A stretch of 64,000 nt of DNA from Hephaestia mangrovi (GTDB lineage: Bacteria > Pseudomonadota > Alphaproteobacteria > Sphingomonadales > Sphingomonadaceae): positions 124,001 to 188,000 of the forward strand of contig NZ_JAINVU010000004.1 of NCBI RefSeq assembly GCF_019880555.1, read 5' to 3'. Of the stretch, positions 55,009-63,604 are shown in pieces. Within the stretch, counting starts at the first letter, position 1. Every line of letters begins with the position of its first letter. The translations under genes and the position numbers were made by a program. Under the pieces are notes generated by a model, which searched no databases, had not been told where the DNA came from, and saw nothing but the letters and a program-made list of their open reading frames with translations.

Positions 55009-57438
55009 TCAAACGTCCGGCAGCACCTGCGCGGCGACGCCCCAGCCGGCGAGCGCCTTGTCATTGGCGCGCGCGATCAGCGCGTCGGCGTCGGTGACGT
55101 GGAACAGATTGGCCGCATCCATGTCACGCAGCTCGTTCCACGTCACCGGCGCTGCGACCGGTGCGCCGCTGCGCGCGCGTGCCGAATAGGGCATGATCGC
55201 GGTGCTGCCGCGCTGGTTGCGCAGCCAGTCGATGAAGATCCGCCCCTTGCGCTTGGCCTTGGACATCGTCGCGGTGAAGCGATCGGGCTCAGCCTCGGCC
55301 AGCGCGCGCGCGAAGCGATCGGCGAAATCCTTGATCGCGGGCCATTCGGCTTGCGGCGTCAGCGGCACGATGATGTGCACGCCCTTGCCTCCGGTCAGCA
55401 TCGCGAAGCTGACCAGCCCCATCTCGGCGAGATGCTGCTTGATGTCGGCGGCAGCCTTCTTCACCGCGTCGAACCCCAGCCCCTCGTCGGGATCGAGATC
55501 GAACACCAGCCGATCGGGTTTCTCCAGCGCGTCGACCGACGAGCCCCAACCGTGGAACTCGATCGATCCCATCTGCACGCACGCCGCGAGTCCGTCGGCA
55601 TCCTCGACGTAGAGATAGGGTTCGGTCGATCCGTCCTTCTCGCGAATGTCGACATGATGGACGTAATCGCCAAAGCTGCCGGCATCGTGTTTCTGGAAGA
55701 AGCACTTCTTGCCGCGTCCCTGCGGGCAGCGCACCAGGCTGACCGGCCGGTTCGCGGTCCATGGCAGCATCAGCGGCGCGACGCGCGCGTAATAATCGGC
55801 AAGGTCGCCCTTGGTCACTTCGCTGTCGGGAAAGATGACGCGGTCCGGATGCGTGATTGTCACTTTGCTCTCGACCTTCTCGCTGGTGCGCTGCGGCTTT
55901 TCCGGCGTCACCTCGTCGGCCGGCTTGTCCTCACGCAGGCCCAGATAGCTCGGATGCCGCAACGCCCCGTCCGGCGTGAATTCGGTGAACGCGATCTCGG
56001 CGACCAGCTTCGGCGTCACCCATTGCGCGCCGCGCGCGGCGGCACGCGGCACCTCGGCGGGCGGCGTCTTGCGCGCCAGCCTGTCGAAGCGGGCCGCCAG
56101 ATCGTCCATGATCTCGCGGTTGAAGCCGGTGCCGACCTTGCCCGAATAGGTCAGTTCGCCGTCTCTATGCTGACCTAGCAGCAACGACGCGAACGGCCGT
56201 CCCTTGGCCGAGCTTCTTGACCAGCCGATGATGACGAATTCCTGCCGCCGGGTGCATTTGATCTTGAGCCACGCCCTGGTCCGCGCGGCTCGATAGGGCG
56301 CATCGGCGCGTTTCGAGACGATCCCCTCATATCCCTCGCGGCACATCGCGGCGAACAGCTTCTCGCCCGATCCGGTGACGTGCTCGGCGAATTGCAGATG
56401 CGGATCGGCGCCGTCGAGCAGCGGGCGCAGCCGCTCCTTGCGCTGGACGTTGGGTAGCTTGGTGAGGTCTTCACCATCCAGCGCCAGCAGGTCGAACGCG
56501 AACAATGTCATCTCGCCGCCGTTCGAAATGGCCTCCTTCAGCGTCGAGAAATCGGGCCGCCCGTCCTTGAACGCGACGATCTCGCCGTCGATCAATGCGG
56601 ACGAGACGGGCAGGGCCGCCGCCGCCTCGGCAAGGCGCGCGAACTTGTCGCTCCAGTCGAGGCCGTTGCGGGTGAACACTTTGGCCTTGCCGTCGCCGAT
56701 CGCGACCAACGCACGATAGCCATCGTATTTGACCTCGTGGATCCACCCGTTCCCGCCCGGCACCTCGTCGACCAGCGTGCAGAGCTGCAAATCATGGAAT
56801 TCGGGTATCGTGCCATTGCCGCTGCGTGAGGTCCGCTTCACCGGCTCTGCGCGATGGGGTTTGGCGTCCTCGGCGATCTCCTGCATCGTCCGTCCGGTCT
56901 TGACGCTGGTCAGCCCGGTTTCGACCAACGTGTCCGATCCGCCCGCCTCGGCATCGTCGATCTTGCGCAGCAGCCAGTTCTCGCGCTTCTCTTTGCCGCG
57001 CGGCTTCAGCCGGATCAGCAGCCACTCGCCCTTCATCCGCTCGCCGTTGAGGATGAAATGGAGATGGCCCTTTTCCAGATCCTTCGCGCTCTTGCCCTTG
57101 ATTGGCGCCCAGGTGCCTTCGTCCCACAGCATCACTGTGCCGCCGCCATATTCCTGCTTGGGAATGGTCCCCTCGAACGTCGCGTAGCTCAGCGGATGGT
57201 CCTCGGTGCGTACCGCGAGCCGCTTGTCGTCGGGGTTCAGGCTCGGCCCGCGCGTCACCGCCCAACTCTTGAGCACGCCGTCCATCTCCAGCCGGAAGTC
57301 CCAGTGCAGCCGCGTCGCGTCGTGCTTCTGGACGATGAAGCGATTGCCATGGCCCTTGGCGAGCGTCCCCGCCGGTTCCGCGGTCTTCGCGAAATCGCGC
57401 TTGGCATTGTAGAGCGCCAGCGGGTCAGCCTTCGCCAT
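55009..57438 (-). CDS. ligD: DNA ligase D (NHEJ)
   Basis: End-joining enzyme of 809 residues with three domains in the order phosphoesterase, ligase, polymerase. The PE domain (about 1-185) has RLHWDFRLEMDG and RTEDHPLSYATFEG with the expected His45 and His81. The ligase domain (about 210-510) has the adenylated Lys237 in EVKYDG. The polymerase/primase domain (about 535-809) has FDLDPDEG as the metal site. Its start overlaps the MgtC-type gene by 14 nt. Works with Ku encoded two genes upstream to repair double-strand breaks. Confidence 0.96.
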   Translation of the reverse strand: MAKADPLALYNAKRDFAKTAEPAGTLAKGHGNRFIVQKHDATRLHWDFRLEMDGVLKSWAVTRGPSLNPDDKRLAVRTEDHPLSYATFEGTIPKQEYGGGTVMLWDEGTWAPIKGKSAKDLEKGHLHFILNGERMKGEWLLIRLKPRGKEKRENWLLRKIDDAEAGGSDTLVETGLTSVKTGRTMQEIAEDAKPHRAEPVKRTSRSGNGTIPEFHDLQLCTLVDEVPGGNGWIHEVKYDGYRALVAIGDGKAKVFTRNGLDWSDKFARLAEAAAALPVSSALIDGEIVAFKDGRPDFSTLKEAISNGGEMTLFAFDLLALDGEDLTKLPNVQRKERLRPLLDGADPHLQFAEHVTGSGEKLFAAMCREGYEGIVSKRADAPYRAARTRAWLKIKCTRRQEFVIIGWSRSSAKGRPFASLLLGQHRDGELTYSGKVGTGFNREIMDDLAARFDRLARKTPPAEVPRAAARGAQWVTPKLVAEIAFTEFTPDGALRHPSYLGLREDKPADEVTPEKPQRTSEKVESKVTITHPDRVIFPDSEVTKGDLADYYARVAPLMLPWTANRPVSLVRCPQGRGKKCFFQKHDAGSFGDYVHHVDIREKDGSTEPYLYVEDADGLAACVQMGSIEFHGWGSSVDALEKPDRLVFDLDPDEGLGFDAVKKAAADIKQHLAEMGLVSFAMLTGGKGVHIIVPLTPQAEWPAIKDFADRFARALAEAEPDRFTATMSKAKRKGRIFIDWLRNQRGSTAIMPYSARARSGAPVAAPVTWNELRDMDAANLFHVTDADALIARANDKALAGWGVAAQVLPDV

Positions 57439-57904
57439 GGTCGTGCGCCCTGAACGATTTGCCCTCGATCTGCCGCACCACCGTCAGCAGGATCATGCCG
57501 ATGACGACGCCCACCAGCGCGATCGGATAGAGGCCCGCGCCGAACGCGATGCCGATCACCGCGACCAGCCAGAGGTGCGTCGCCGTCGTCAGATTGTGGA
57601 TCGCGTGCGTCCCCTTGAACACCAGTGCGGCGGCGATCACGCCCATTGCGGCGGCACTCGCTTCGACCACGCGCAACGGGTCGATCCGCGTCGTCGGCCC
57701 GCCGAGCGAGAAGAACAGCCCGATCGCGGTCGTCGTCAGCAGCGCCGCGGCGAAGCAGACGATTGCGTGCGTGCGCAGCCCCGCGCCATAGCCGCGCACC
57801 TCGCGGTCGAGCCCGAGCAGCAGCCCGGCCACCGCCGCGCCCAGCAGCCGCATCGCCAGATCGAGATCGATCGCCAATGGCATCGCCGGTGCGTTGAGCT
57901 CCAT
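57425..57904 (-). CDS. MgtC/SapB family membrane protein
   Basis: 159 residues, four or five helices. N-terminal MgtC core: LGAAVAGLLLGLDREVRGYGAGLRTHAIVCFAAAL with Arg/Glu/His in the membrane, then AAALVFKGTHAIHNLTTATHLW. No C-terminal ACT-like domain. MgtC relatives affect membrane ATP synthase or ion balance. It lies 3 nt after the ku stop and overlaps ligD, so it is translated within the NHEJ operon, an unexpected place. Confidence 0.85.
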   Translation of the reverse strand: MELNAPAMPLAIDLDLAMRLLGAAVAGLLLGLDREVRGYGAGLRTHAIVCFAAALLTTTAIGLFFSLGGPTTRIDPLRVVEASAAAMGVIAAALVFKGTHAIHNLTTATHLWLVAVIGIAFGAGLYPIALVGVVIGMILLTVVRQIEGKSFRAHDHGEG

Positions 57905-57907
57905 CGG

Positions 57908-58765
57908 TCAGGCCCGCTTCTTGGCCGGCGCTTTCTTGGCCGGCGTTTTCTTCGCCGCCGGCTTGGCGCCGGGCTTGTCGAGCGACTTCTTCAGCGCTGC
58001 CATCAGGTCCACGACGTTGCTGGCGCCGCGCCCGCCGGTCGAATCCTCATCCTCCTCGATGATTTTCTTGTTGCTTCGCGATTTGCGCTTGCGCTCGATC
58101 AGATCCTTCAGCGCATCGACATAGCGATCGTGGAATTCCTGCGGATGGAACGGCGCGGTCTTCTTGTCGATCAGCGTCTCGGCGAGCTCCAGCAGGTCGG
58201 CATCGGGCTTGTCGTCGGGAATGTCGCGGAAATAGCTCTGCGCCTTGTTGACCTCATCGGCATAGCGCAGCGTTTCCAGCACCATCCCGCGCCCGCACGG
58301 CTTCAGGCTGACGACATATTCGCGCCCCCGCATCGCCAGTTGCCCCAGCCCGACCTTCTTCGATTGCCGCAATGCCTCGCGCAGCACGATGAACGCTTCC
58401 TCGGCAAGGTCGTCGGCCGGCACGACGAAATAGGGCTTCTCGAAATAGAGCACGTCGATCTCGCCCGCATCGACGAACTGGGTCAGTTCCAGCGTCTTCT
58501 TCGATTCGAGCTTGACCGCGTCGATCTCGTCCTGGTCGAGCAGCACATATTCGCCCTTCGAGATCTCATAGCCCTTCATGATCTCGTCGGTGTCCACCGG
58601 CCCGACTCCGGTGACGACCTTCTCGTAATGGATCGGCTTGCCTGAGGGTTCGTGGATCTGCCGGAACGACACCGCCGCGCCGGATTTGGTCGCAGAGTAG
58701 ATTTCCACCGGGATCGACACCAGCGCCAGCCTGATCTGTCCCTGCCAATAGGCGCGCGCGGCCAT
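57908..58765 (-). CDS. ku: Ku protein (NHEJ)
   Basis: Binds DNA ends as a homodimer and recruits LigD. ATG 58765 (MAARAYWQGQIRLALVSIP) gives 285 residues; an in-frame GTG lies 6 nt upstream. The Ku core runs from about 5 to 235 with EKVVTGVGPVDTDEIMKGYE, LELTQFVDAGEIDVLYFEKPYFV and FRDIPDDKPDADLLELAETLI. A minimal C-terminus ends in a Lys/Ala/Pro tail (AAKKTPAKKAPAKKRA) as in many proteobacterial Ku proteins that contact DNA or LigD through it. Confidence 0.94.
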   Translation of the reverse strand: MAARAYWQGQIRLALVSIPVEIYSATKSGAAVSFRQIHEPSGKPIHYEKVVTGVGPVDTDEIMKGYEISKGEYVLLDQDEIDAVKLESKKTLELTQFVDAGEIDVLYFEKPYFVVPADDLAEEAFIVLREALRQSKKVGLGQLAMRGREYVVSLKPCGRGMVLETLRYADEVNKAQSYFRDIPDDKPDADLLELAETLIDKKTAPFHPQEFHDRYVDALKDLIERKRKSRSNKKIIEEDEDSTGGRGASNVVDLMAALKKSLDKPGAKPAAKKTPAKKAPAKKRA

Positions 58766-58827
58766 GGTCACGGTCTCCGTCGTTGCGAGACCGATTCAAT
58801 CGACGAGCGGCGGAGTCGTTCCGAAGA

Positions 58828-58990
58828 TCAATGGGGCCGATCCAGCTCGTCGATATCCCGCGCGCCATGAACAACCGCGATTATGGTGACAACGTCTGGT
58901 TCGACGTCGTAGACAATCAGATAATTTCCGTGAACGCGCCGGCGTGCCCGCGCTCCGAAACGCGGGAATGCCGGAAAAGCACGGGCAATA
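58828..58990 (-). pseudogene. Remnant of a ParE/RelE-type toxin gene
   Basis: The last about 45 codons on the minus strand (FPRFGARARR...VHGNYLIVYDVEPDVVTIIAVVHGARDIDELDR) look like the C-terminal half of a ParE-type toxin (…HGNYLIFYRV…VLHGARD). The N-terminal half has no in-frame match; instead this stretch runs into the antisense of pdxH. No antitoxin frame is adjacent. I take it as a decayed toxin fragment downstream of pdxH's promoter region and upstream of ku. Confidence 0.55.
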
Positions 58991-59030
58991 GCGGCTGTCC
59001 TCGGTGCGGCGGCTTGGCTATGGAATGCGC

Positions 59031-59609
59031 ATGGCAGACGATCCTTTCGCCCTGTTCGATTCATGGTTCGCCGAAGCGCGCGCGAGCGAGCCGAACGATT
59101 CCAACGCAATGGCGCTCGCCACCGTCGACGCGTCGGGCCAGCCGGCGGTGCGGATGGTGCTGCTCAAGGGGCACGGACCCGACGGCTTCGTGTTCTATAC
59201 CAACCAGCAGAGCCGCAAGGCCGGCGATCTCGCCGCAATGCCCAAGGCCGCGCTGCTGTTCCACTGGAAGTCGCTGCGCCGTCAGATTCGCATCGAAGGT
59301 CCGGTGACGACCGTCTCGGATGCCGAGGCCGATGCCTATTTCGCCACGCGCGCGCGCGATTCGCAGCTCGGCGCCTGGGCGTCGGACCAGTCGCGCCCGC
59401 TCGATTCGCGCGAGACGTTCGAGGCGCGGTTCGAAGCGATCAAGGCGCGCTTCGAAGGCGGCGAGGTGCCGCGCCCGCCGCATTGGTCGGGCTATCGCGT
59501 CGCGCCCGATCGGATTGAATTCTGGCAGGATCGCGCGCATCGCCTGCATGAGCGGCGCCTGTTCGCCCGCACCGCCACGGGCTGGGACGAAGGGCTGCTT
59601 TACCCATGA
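59031..59609 (+). CDS. pdxH: Pyridoxamine 5'-phosphate oxidase
   Basis: FMN enzyme making pyridoxal 5'-phosphate. ATG 59031 (MADDPFALFDSW) gives 192 residues; another ATG lies 6 nt upstream. Signatures: RMVLLKGHGPDGFVFYTNQQSRK, ALLFHWKSLRRQIRIEGPV and the C-terminal HWSGYRVAPDRIEFWQDRAHRLHERRLF. Its stop overlaps the CDF start (ATGA). Confidence 0.95.
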   Translation: MADDPFALFDSWFAEARASEPNDSNAMALATVDASGQPAVRMVLLKGHGPDGFVFYTNQQSRKAGDLAAMPKAALLFHWKSLRRQIRIEGPVTTVSDAEADAYFATRARDSQLGAWASDQSRPLDSRETFEARFEAIKARFEGGEVPRPPHWSGYRVAPDRIEFWQDRAHRLHERRLFARTATGWDEGLLYP

Positions 59610-60553
59610 CGTCCGAGGAGCGCCGCCGCCTGATCCCCGTCGCGGTGCGCGCGGCGCTGTTCAGCGTCGGCATGGCGCTGTTCCTGTTGTTACTCAAGGG
59701 GTTCGCTGCCTGGCACACGGGATCGGTGGCGATGCTGGGGTCGCTTGCCGACACCGGGCTCGATCTGCTCGCCAGCCTCGTCACGCTCTACGGCGTCAAG
59801 CTCGCCGCCGAGCCCGCCGATCACGATCACCGCTTCGGCCACGGCAAGGCGGAGGCGCTCGCCGCCCTGTTCCAGGTCATGCTGATTACGGCATCCGCGA
59901 TCGCCATCGCGTGGCGCGCCGTGCTGCGTCTCGGCAATCCGCAATTGAATGAGGACGCCGGGCTCGGCATCGGCGTGTCGATCGTCGCGATCCTCGCAAC
60001 GATGCTGCTGCTGGCCTATCAGCGCCGCGTGATCCGCCAGACCGGCTCGGTGGCGATCATGGCGGACAATGTCCATTACCAGTCGGACGTGATGCTCAAT
60101 TGCGCGGTGATCGCGGCGATGGCGCTCGAACAATATGCCGGGCTGCACGGCGCCGATCCTATCTTCGGCATCGCCATCGCGCTTTGGCTCGCGTTCGGCG
60201 CGTTCCGGGCGTCGAGCGAGGCGATCGATCAGTTGATGGACAAGGAATGGCCCGAGGACGAGCGCGCCCGCTTCCTGGAAGTCGCCGCGCGCCAGCCCGG
60301 CCTCAAGGGTATCCACGATTTCCGCACCCGCCGCTCGGGCGCGCATCATTTCGCGCAATTCCACATGGAGGTCGAGCGCACGCTGTCGGTCGCCGCCGCG
60401 CACGACATCGTCGAGCGTGTCGAGAAAGCGCTGCACCAGGCTTTCCCCAAGGCCGAGGTGCTGATCCACCTCGATCCCGAAGGCCATATCGATACCGACA
60501 ATCCGCTGATCGAGGAGGACGTGACGCCGCACTGGTTCGGCAAGCGCGTGTAG
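59606..60553 (+). CDS. Cation diffusion facilitator family transporter
   Basis: 315 residues with six predicted helices (FieF/YiiP-like). Metal-binding pattern: SLADTGLDLLAS in helix 2 and NVHYQSDV in helix 5, with the histidine-rich HDHRFGHGKAEAL loop between. The C-terminal cytoplasmic domain contains HHFAQFHMEVERTLSV and HDIVERVEKAL. Likely exports Fe/Zn. Coupled to pdxH by ATGA and followed by phzF-like gene 10 nt away. Confidence 0.9.
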   Translation: MTSEERRRLIPVAVRAALFSVGMALFLLLLKGFAAWHTGSVAMLGSLADTGLDLLASLVTLYGVKLAAEPADHDHRFGHGKAEALAALFQVMLITASAIAIAWRAVLRLGNPQLNEDAGLGIGVSIVAILATMLLLAYQRRVIRQTGSVAIMADNVHYQSDVMLNCAVIAAMALEQYAGLHGADPIFGIAIALWLAFGAFRASSEAIDQLMDKEWPEDERARFLEVAARQPGLKGIHDFRTRRSGAHHFAQFHMEVERTLSVAAAHDIVERVEKALHQAFPKAEVLIHLDPEGHIDTDNPLIEEDVTPHWFGKRV

Positions 60554-60563
60554 GAGTATGACG

Positions 60564-61376
60564 ATGCGGATCGAATTTGCCCAGATCGATGCCTTTGCGC
60601 GCGCGCCCTTCACCGGCAATCCGGCGGCGGTGATGCCGCTCCACGGCTGGCTCGAAGACGATGTGCTGCAACGGATCGCCGCCGAGAACAATCTCAGCGA
60701 AACCGCCTTCCTCGTGCCGATCGCCGATAGCGACGACGAGGGCGGGGAGGGGCCCGATTTCGAATTGCGCTGGTTTACGCCCGCGTCCGAAGTGGTGCTG
60801 TGCGGCCATGCGACGCTGGCGAGCGGCCATTTCGTCCTCTCCGCGGATCCTGAGCGCGAACGCGTGCGGTTCAGGACGCGCCATTCGGGCATTCTCGAGG
60901 TCGCTCGCGCCGAAACCGGCTACCGCATGGCGCTGCCTGCCTGGCGTGCCGCGCCGAAGCCGCTGCCGCAATTGGTCGCCGCGCTCGGCCTTTCCGATGA
61001 CCTGCCGACCTTCTGGCATCCGCATCGCTACGGGCTGGTGGTGGTCGACAGCGCCGATCAGGTCCGCGCGCTCGATCCCGATTTCCGCAGCCTGGCCCGG
61101 GAGGGCGACGTTCTGACCATCGTCACCGCGCCCGGCGACGATACCGACGTCATCAGCCGCGCCTTCGCCCCCGGCGCGGGGATCGACGAGGATCCGGTGA
61201 CCGGCTCCGCGCACAGCGTCCTCGTGCCCTATTGGACCGAGCGCCTCGGCCGCGATCACTTCACCGCCTACCAGTCCAGCAAGCGCGGCGGCTATCTCGA
61301 TTGCCGCGCCGACGGCGACCGCGTCCTCCTCGGCGGCACCTGCGTCACGGTGATCGAGGGCAGTTTCCTGCTCTGA
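60564..61376 (+). CDS. PhzF family isomerase-like protein
   Basis: 270 residues from ATG 60564 (AGGAG 7 nt upstream; another ATG at 60558 is possible). Two similar alpha/beta lobes with NPAAVMPL, GHATLASGHF and DPVTGSAHS, the PhzF/diaminopimelate epimerase-fold signatures. Most members lie outside phenazine clusters and have unknown substrates; no phenazine genes are near. Ends the pdxH-CDF-phzF chain. Confidence 0.88.
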   Translation: MRIEFAQIDAFARAPFTGNPAAVMPLHGWLEDDVLQRIAAENNLSETAFLVPIADSDDEGGEGPDFELRWFTPASEVVLCGHATLASGHFVLSADPERERVRFRTRHSGILEVARAETGYRMALPAWRAAPKPLPQLVAALGLSDDLPTFWHPHRYGLVVVDSADQVRALDPDFRSLAREGDVLTIVTAPGDDTDVISRAFAPGAGIDEDPVTGSAHSVLVPYWTERLGRDHFTAYQSSKRGGYLDCRADGDRVLLGGTCVTVIEGSFLL

Positions 61377-61377
61377 C

Positions 61378-61472
61378 CGCGATTGCCCTCGTCATTGCTA
61401 GGAGCGCAGCGACGACGCAATCCAGCTCGGCGTCAATGGATCGCGCCGTTACGCTCGCAACGACGAAGGGAT
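61378..61472. repeat. Dispersed repeat of the GACGACGCAATCC type
   Basis: GCGATTGCCCTCGTCATTGC, GCGCAGCGACGACGCAATCC in the middle and CGCTCGCAACGACGAAGG at the right. It is related to the unit at 40017 (CATTGCGTCGTTCCGCTCG). It fills most of the gap between the phzF-like and VOC genes. Confidence 0.5.
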
Positions 61473-61476
61473 TTTC

Positions 61477-61890
61477 CTACCGCGCCCGGCCCGGGTCGAG
61501 CGCATGGTCGGTGCCGAAGGCGAGCTCGAGGTTGATGCCGTTGGGATCCTTCAGCACGATCTGCGTCAGCCCGGCGACGCGCGTCTCGCGCCGCAGATAG
61601 GGCACGCCCGCCTGCCTCAGCCGTTCCTCCATCGCGTCGGGATCGCGGCAATCGAACGCGATATGATCCATCCGCCCGCGCGTGCCGATCGCCGGCACCG
61701 GCTCGTCCTTACCCGGCATGTTGACGTGGATGATCGCGCGCCCGTCGCGATCGTAGAGCCAGGCATTGCGGCGCTGGTCCGCCATCGTCGCGGCGGGGCC
61801 GCGCACCAGATCGAACAGCCGCTCGTAAAAGCGCAGCGTCTCTTCCATCAGCGGGGTGCGGATGTTGATATGGCCGATCCGCTCGATCAT
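61477..61890 (-). CDS. VOC family protein (glyoxalase/dioxygenase fold)
   Basis: 137 residues with the paired beta-alpha-beta-beta-beta repeats of the vicinal-oxygen-chelate fold: IGHINIRTPLMEETLRFYERLF, IIHVNMPG, DHIAFDCRDPDAMEERL and DPNGINLELAF. Metal ligands are likely His7, His77-region and Glu near the C-terminus. Substrate unknown. It starts 4 nt after the DUF4169 stop, the third gene of nusB-DUF4169-VOC. Confidence 0.88.
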   Translation of the reverse strand: MIERIGHINIRTPLMEETLRFYERLFDLVRGPAATMADQRRNAWLYDRDGRAIIHVNMPGKDEPVPAIGTRGRMDHIAFDCRDPDAMEERLRQAGVPYLRRETRVAGLTQIVLKDPNGINLELAFGTDHALDPGRAR

Positions 61891-61894
61891 GCGA

Positions 61895-62071
61895 TCACTC
61901 CTCGCGCTTCGCCCCGTCGAGCAGGTGCGCGGCGCGCTGCGCCGCCGCCCGCGCCGCGGCCTTTTCCGCCTTGCCGCGCCCGAACGCTGCCCGGTTGGCC
62001 GCTGCCGTCGCCTCCTTGCCCGCGCGCGCTTTCGCCTTGCGCGCCAGCCGGAGGTTGACGACGTCGCCCAT
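61895..62071 (-). CDS. DUF4169 family small protein
   Basis: 58 residues, found by reading the gap between nusB and the VOC gene. MGDVVNLRLARKAKARAGKE is the DUF4169 signature, followed by an Ala/Lys/Arg-rich helix and ending LLDGAKREE. Its ATG overlaps the nusB TGA by one base, so translation is coupled. The family is small, basic and of unknown function, common in alphaproteobacteria. Confidence 0.85.
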   Translation of the reverse strand: MGDVVNLRLARKAKARAGKEATAAANRAAFGRGKAEKAAARAAAQRAAHLLDGAKREE

Positions 62072-62517
62072 CAGCCGCGCGTCTCTTTCGCCAGCGCGTC
62101 GAGCAGGCCGTTGACGAAGCCCTTTTCGCGCTTGTCGTAAAAGGCGTCGGCGACGTCGAGATATTCGCTGATCACCGTCTTGGTCGGCACGTCGGGGCGC
62201 GCGATCAGTTCGTAGGCGCCGGCGCGCAGGATCGATTTCATCGGCTTGTCGAGCCGATCGAGCGACCAGCCGGCGGCGAGCTTCGCGGCGATCCGGGCGT
62301 CGATCTCCTCGCGCCGCGCTGCGACGCCGCCGACGAGATCGTCGAACAATGGCACATCGGCGTCTTCGAATTCGTCGCCGTCGATGGTCGCGCCCAGGCG
62401 ATGCTGGTGGAATTCGTGGAGCAGCGCCGGGATGGCGGTGCCCTCCATGTCATGCTGGTAGAGCGCTTGCACGGCGGCGAGGCGGGCGGCGGCACGGGCT
62501 TTGGGTCGTCGGATCAT
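62071..62517 (-). CDS. nusB: Transcription antitermination factor NusB
   Basis: RNA-binding partner of NusE (S10) in rRNA antitermination. 148 residues from ATG 62517 (MIRRPKARAAARLAAVQALYQHDM). The all-helical NusB core has DRLDKPMKSILRAGAYELI and TVISEYLDVADAFYDKREKGFVNGLLD. The longer open frame upstream is not used because the promoter lies only 8 nt before this ATG. Confidence 0.95.
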   Translation of the reverse strand: MIRRPKARAAARLAAVQALYQHDMEGTAIPALLHEFHQHRLGATIDGDEFEDADVPLFDDLVGGVAARREEIDARIAAKLAAGWSLDRLDKPMKSILRAGAYELIARPDVPTKTVISEYLDVADAFYDKREKGFVNGLLDALAKETRG

Positions 62518-62524
62518 CGCGCGC

Positions 62525-62579
62525 CATCTAGGGCCCAGGCCCATAAACGGCAATGGCCGTGATCGTCCGGAACGCCCGT
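62525..62579 (-). promoter_or_regulatory. Promoter and shared upstream element of nusB
   Basis: On the minus strand TTGCCG (62553-62548), 17 nt, TAGATG (62530-62525), ending 8 nt before the ATG. Directly upstream lies GCCCGT...CCGG-CGATCACG-CCA in the same spacing as upstream of the LOG gene at 42897. Confidence 0.55.
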
Positions 62580-62732
62580 TGACCGGGAGCGCAGGCCGAC
62601 CCAGCCTTTCGTGCCTCTGGCGGTTTCGTCCAATCATCGCACCGGTCATCGTCCTAGCTTTCATGGCTCGACGGGGCCGTGCCAACTGCGCCATATCGCC
62701 TTGGCTGCGGCTGCCGCATCGGGAGGATGTCC

Positions 62733-63464
62733 ATGGCCCGCTATGCGCAGATGATGACGGGAATTCTCGTCTACGCCCTGTTTTTCCTCACCTTCCTGTG
62801 CCTGATCGCCTTCGTCGGCGATTTCCTGCTGCCGCGCACGGTCGATACCGGGCCGGCGTCGCCGCTTGCCGTCGCGGTGGTGATCGATGTCGCGCTGGTC
62901 GCCCTGTTCGGCCTCCAGCACAGCATCATGGCACGCCAGGGGTTCAAGCAACGCTGGACCCGCACCGTGCCCGCCGTGCTGGAGCGGACCGTTTACGTCG
63001 CCGCGGCGAGCCTCGCGCTGATCGTGCTGATGCTCGCCTGGCAGCCGATCGGCGCGATCATCTGGTCGGTGCAGGGAACGGCCGCGACCGTGTTGTGGGC
63101 CTTGTTCGCGCTGGGCTGGGCGATCGTGCTCGTCAGCACCTTCCTCATCAACCATTTCGAGCTGTTCGGGCTCGAGCAATTGTGGCGCAATCTGCGCGCG
63201 CAGCCGATGGCGCCGCCGCGATTCCGCCAGCCCTTATTCTATCGCTGGGTGCGCCATCCGCTCTATCTCGGCTTCGTCTTCGCTTTCTGGGCGATCCCGG
63301 TGATGACGGCCGGCCATCTGCTGCTGGCGCTGGGGATGACCGTCTATATCCTGATCGCGATCCGCTTCGAGGAGCGCGATCTGCTGGCGGTGTTCGGCCA
63401 CGCATATGCCGATTATCGCCGCCGCGTCGGCATGCTGGTGCCGGGCCTCGGCCGCGGCAGGTAG
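62733..63464 (+). CDS. mddA: Methanethiol S-methyltransferase (MddA-type)
   Basis: Membrane methyltransferase that converts methanethiol to dimethyl sulfide. ATG 62733 has GGGAGG 6 nt upstream and gives 243 residues with about six helices. FGLQHSIMARQGFKQ and NHFELFGLEQLW, then the ICMT-like VRHPLYLGFVFAFWAIP and EERDLLAVFGHAYADYR, are the blocks I recall from MddA. Its nearest relatives include NnrU-like proteins, but the HFELFGL block favours MddA. Confidence 0.82.
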   Translation: MARYAQMMTGILVYALFFLTFLCLIAFVGDFLLPRTVDTGPASPLAVAVVIDVALVALFGLQHSIMARQGFKQRWTRTVPAVLERTVYVAAASLALIVLMLAWQPIGAIIWSVQGTAATVLWALFALGWAIVLVSTFLINHFELFGLEQLWRNLRAQPMAPPRFRQPLFYRWVRHPLYLGFVFAFWAIPVMTAGHLLLALGMTVYILIAIRFEERDLLAVFGHAYADYRRRVGMLVPGLGRGR

Positions 63465-63469
63465 AATTG

Positions 63470-63488
63470 GATTCAGCTAAGCTGAATC
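63470..63488. terminator. Short perfect hairpin after mddA
   Basis: GATTCAGC and GCTGAATC arms with a TAA loop, 5 nt after the stop. No T-run follows, so it is a weak terminator or mRNA-stabilising stem. Confidence 0.4.
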
Positions 63489-63510
63489 GGGCCGGTGCCG
63501 CTTCCACCCA

Positions 63511-63592
63511 TCGTCACCTGCGAACTCGTTTCAGGGCCCATGGCGCGCCATCACCGTCGAACGCACCGGCCGCTGTTGCGCCATGGACTGAA
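63511..63592. repeat. Dispersed palindromic repeat copy near the right edge
   Basis: CGTCACCTGCGAACTCGTTT, CAGGGCCCATGG at the left and GCCATGGACTGAA at the right. Same CCATGG-box layout as at 20041 and 23755, with a less intact right arm. Confidence 0.6.
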
Positions 63593-63604
63593 TACCCGCA
63601 CACC

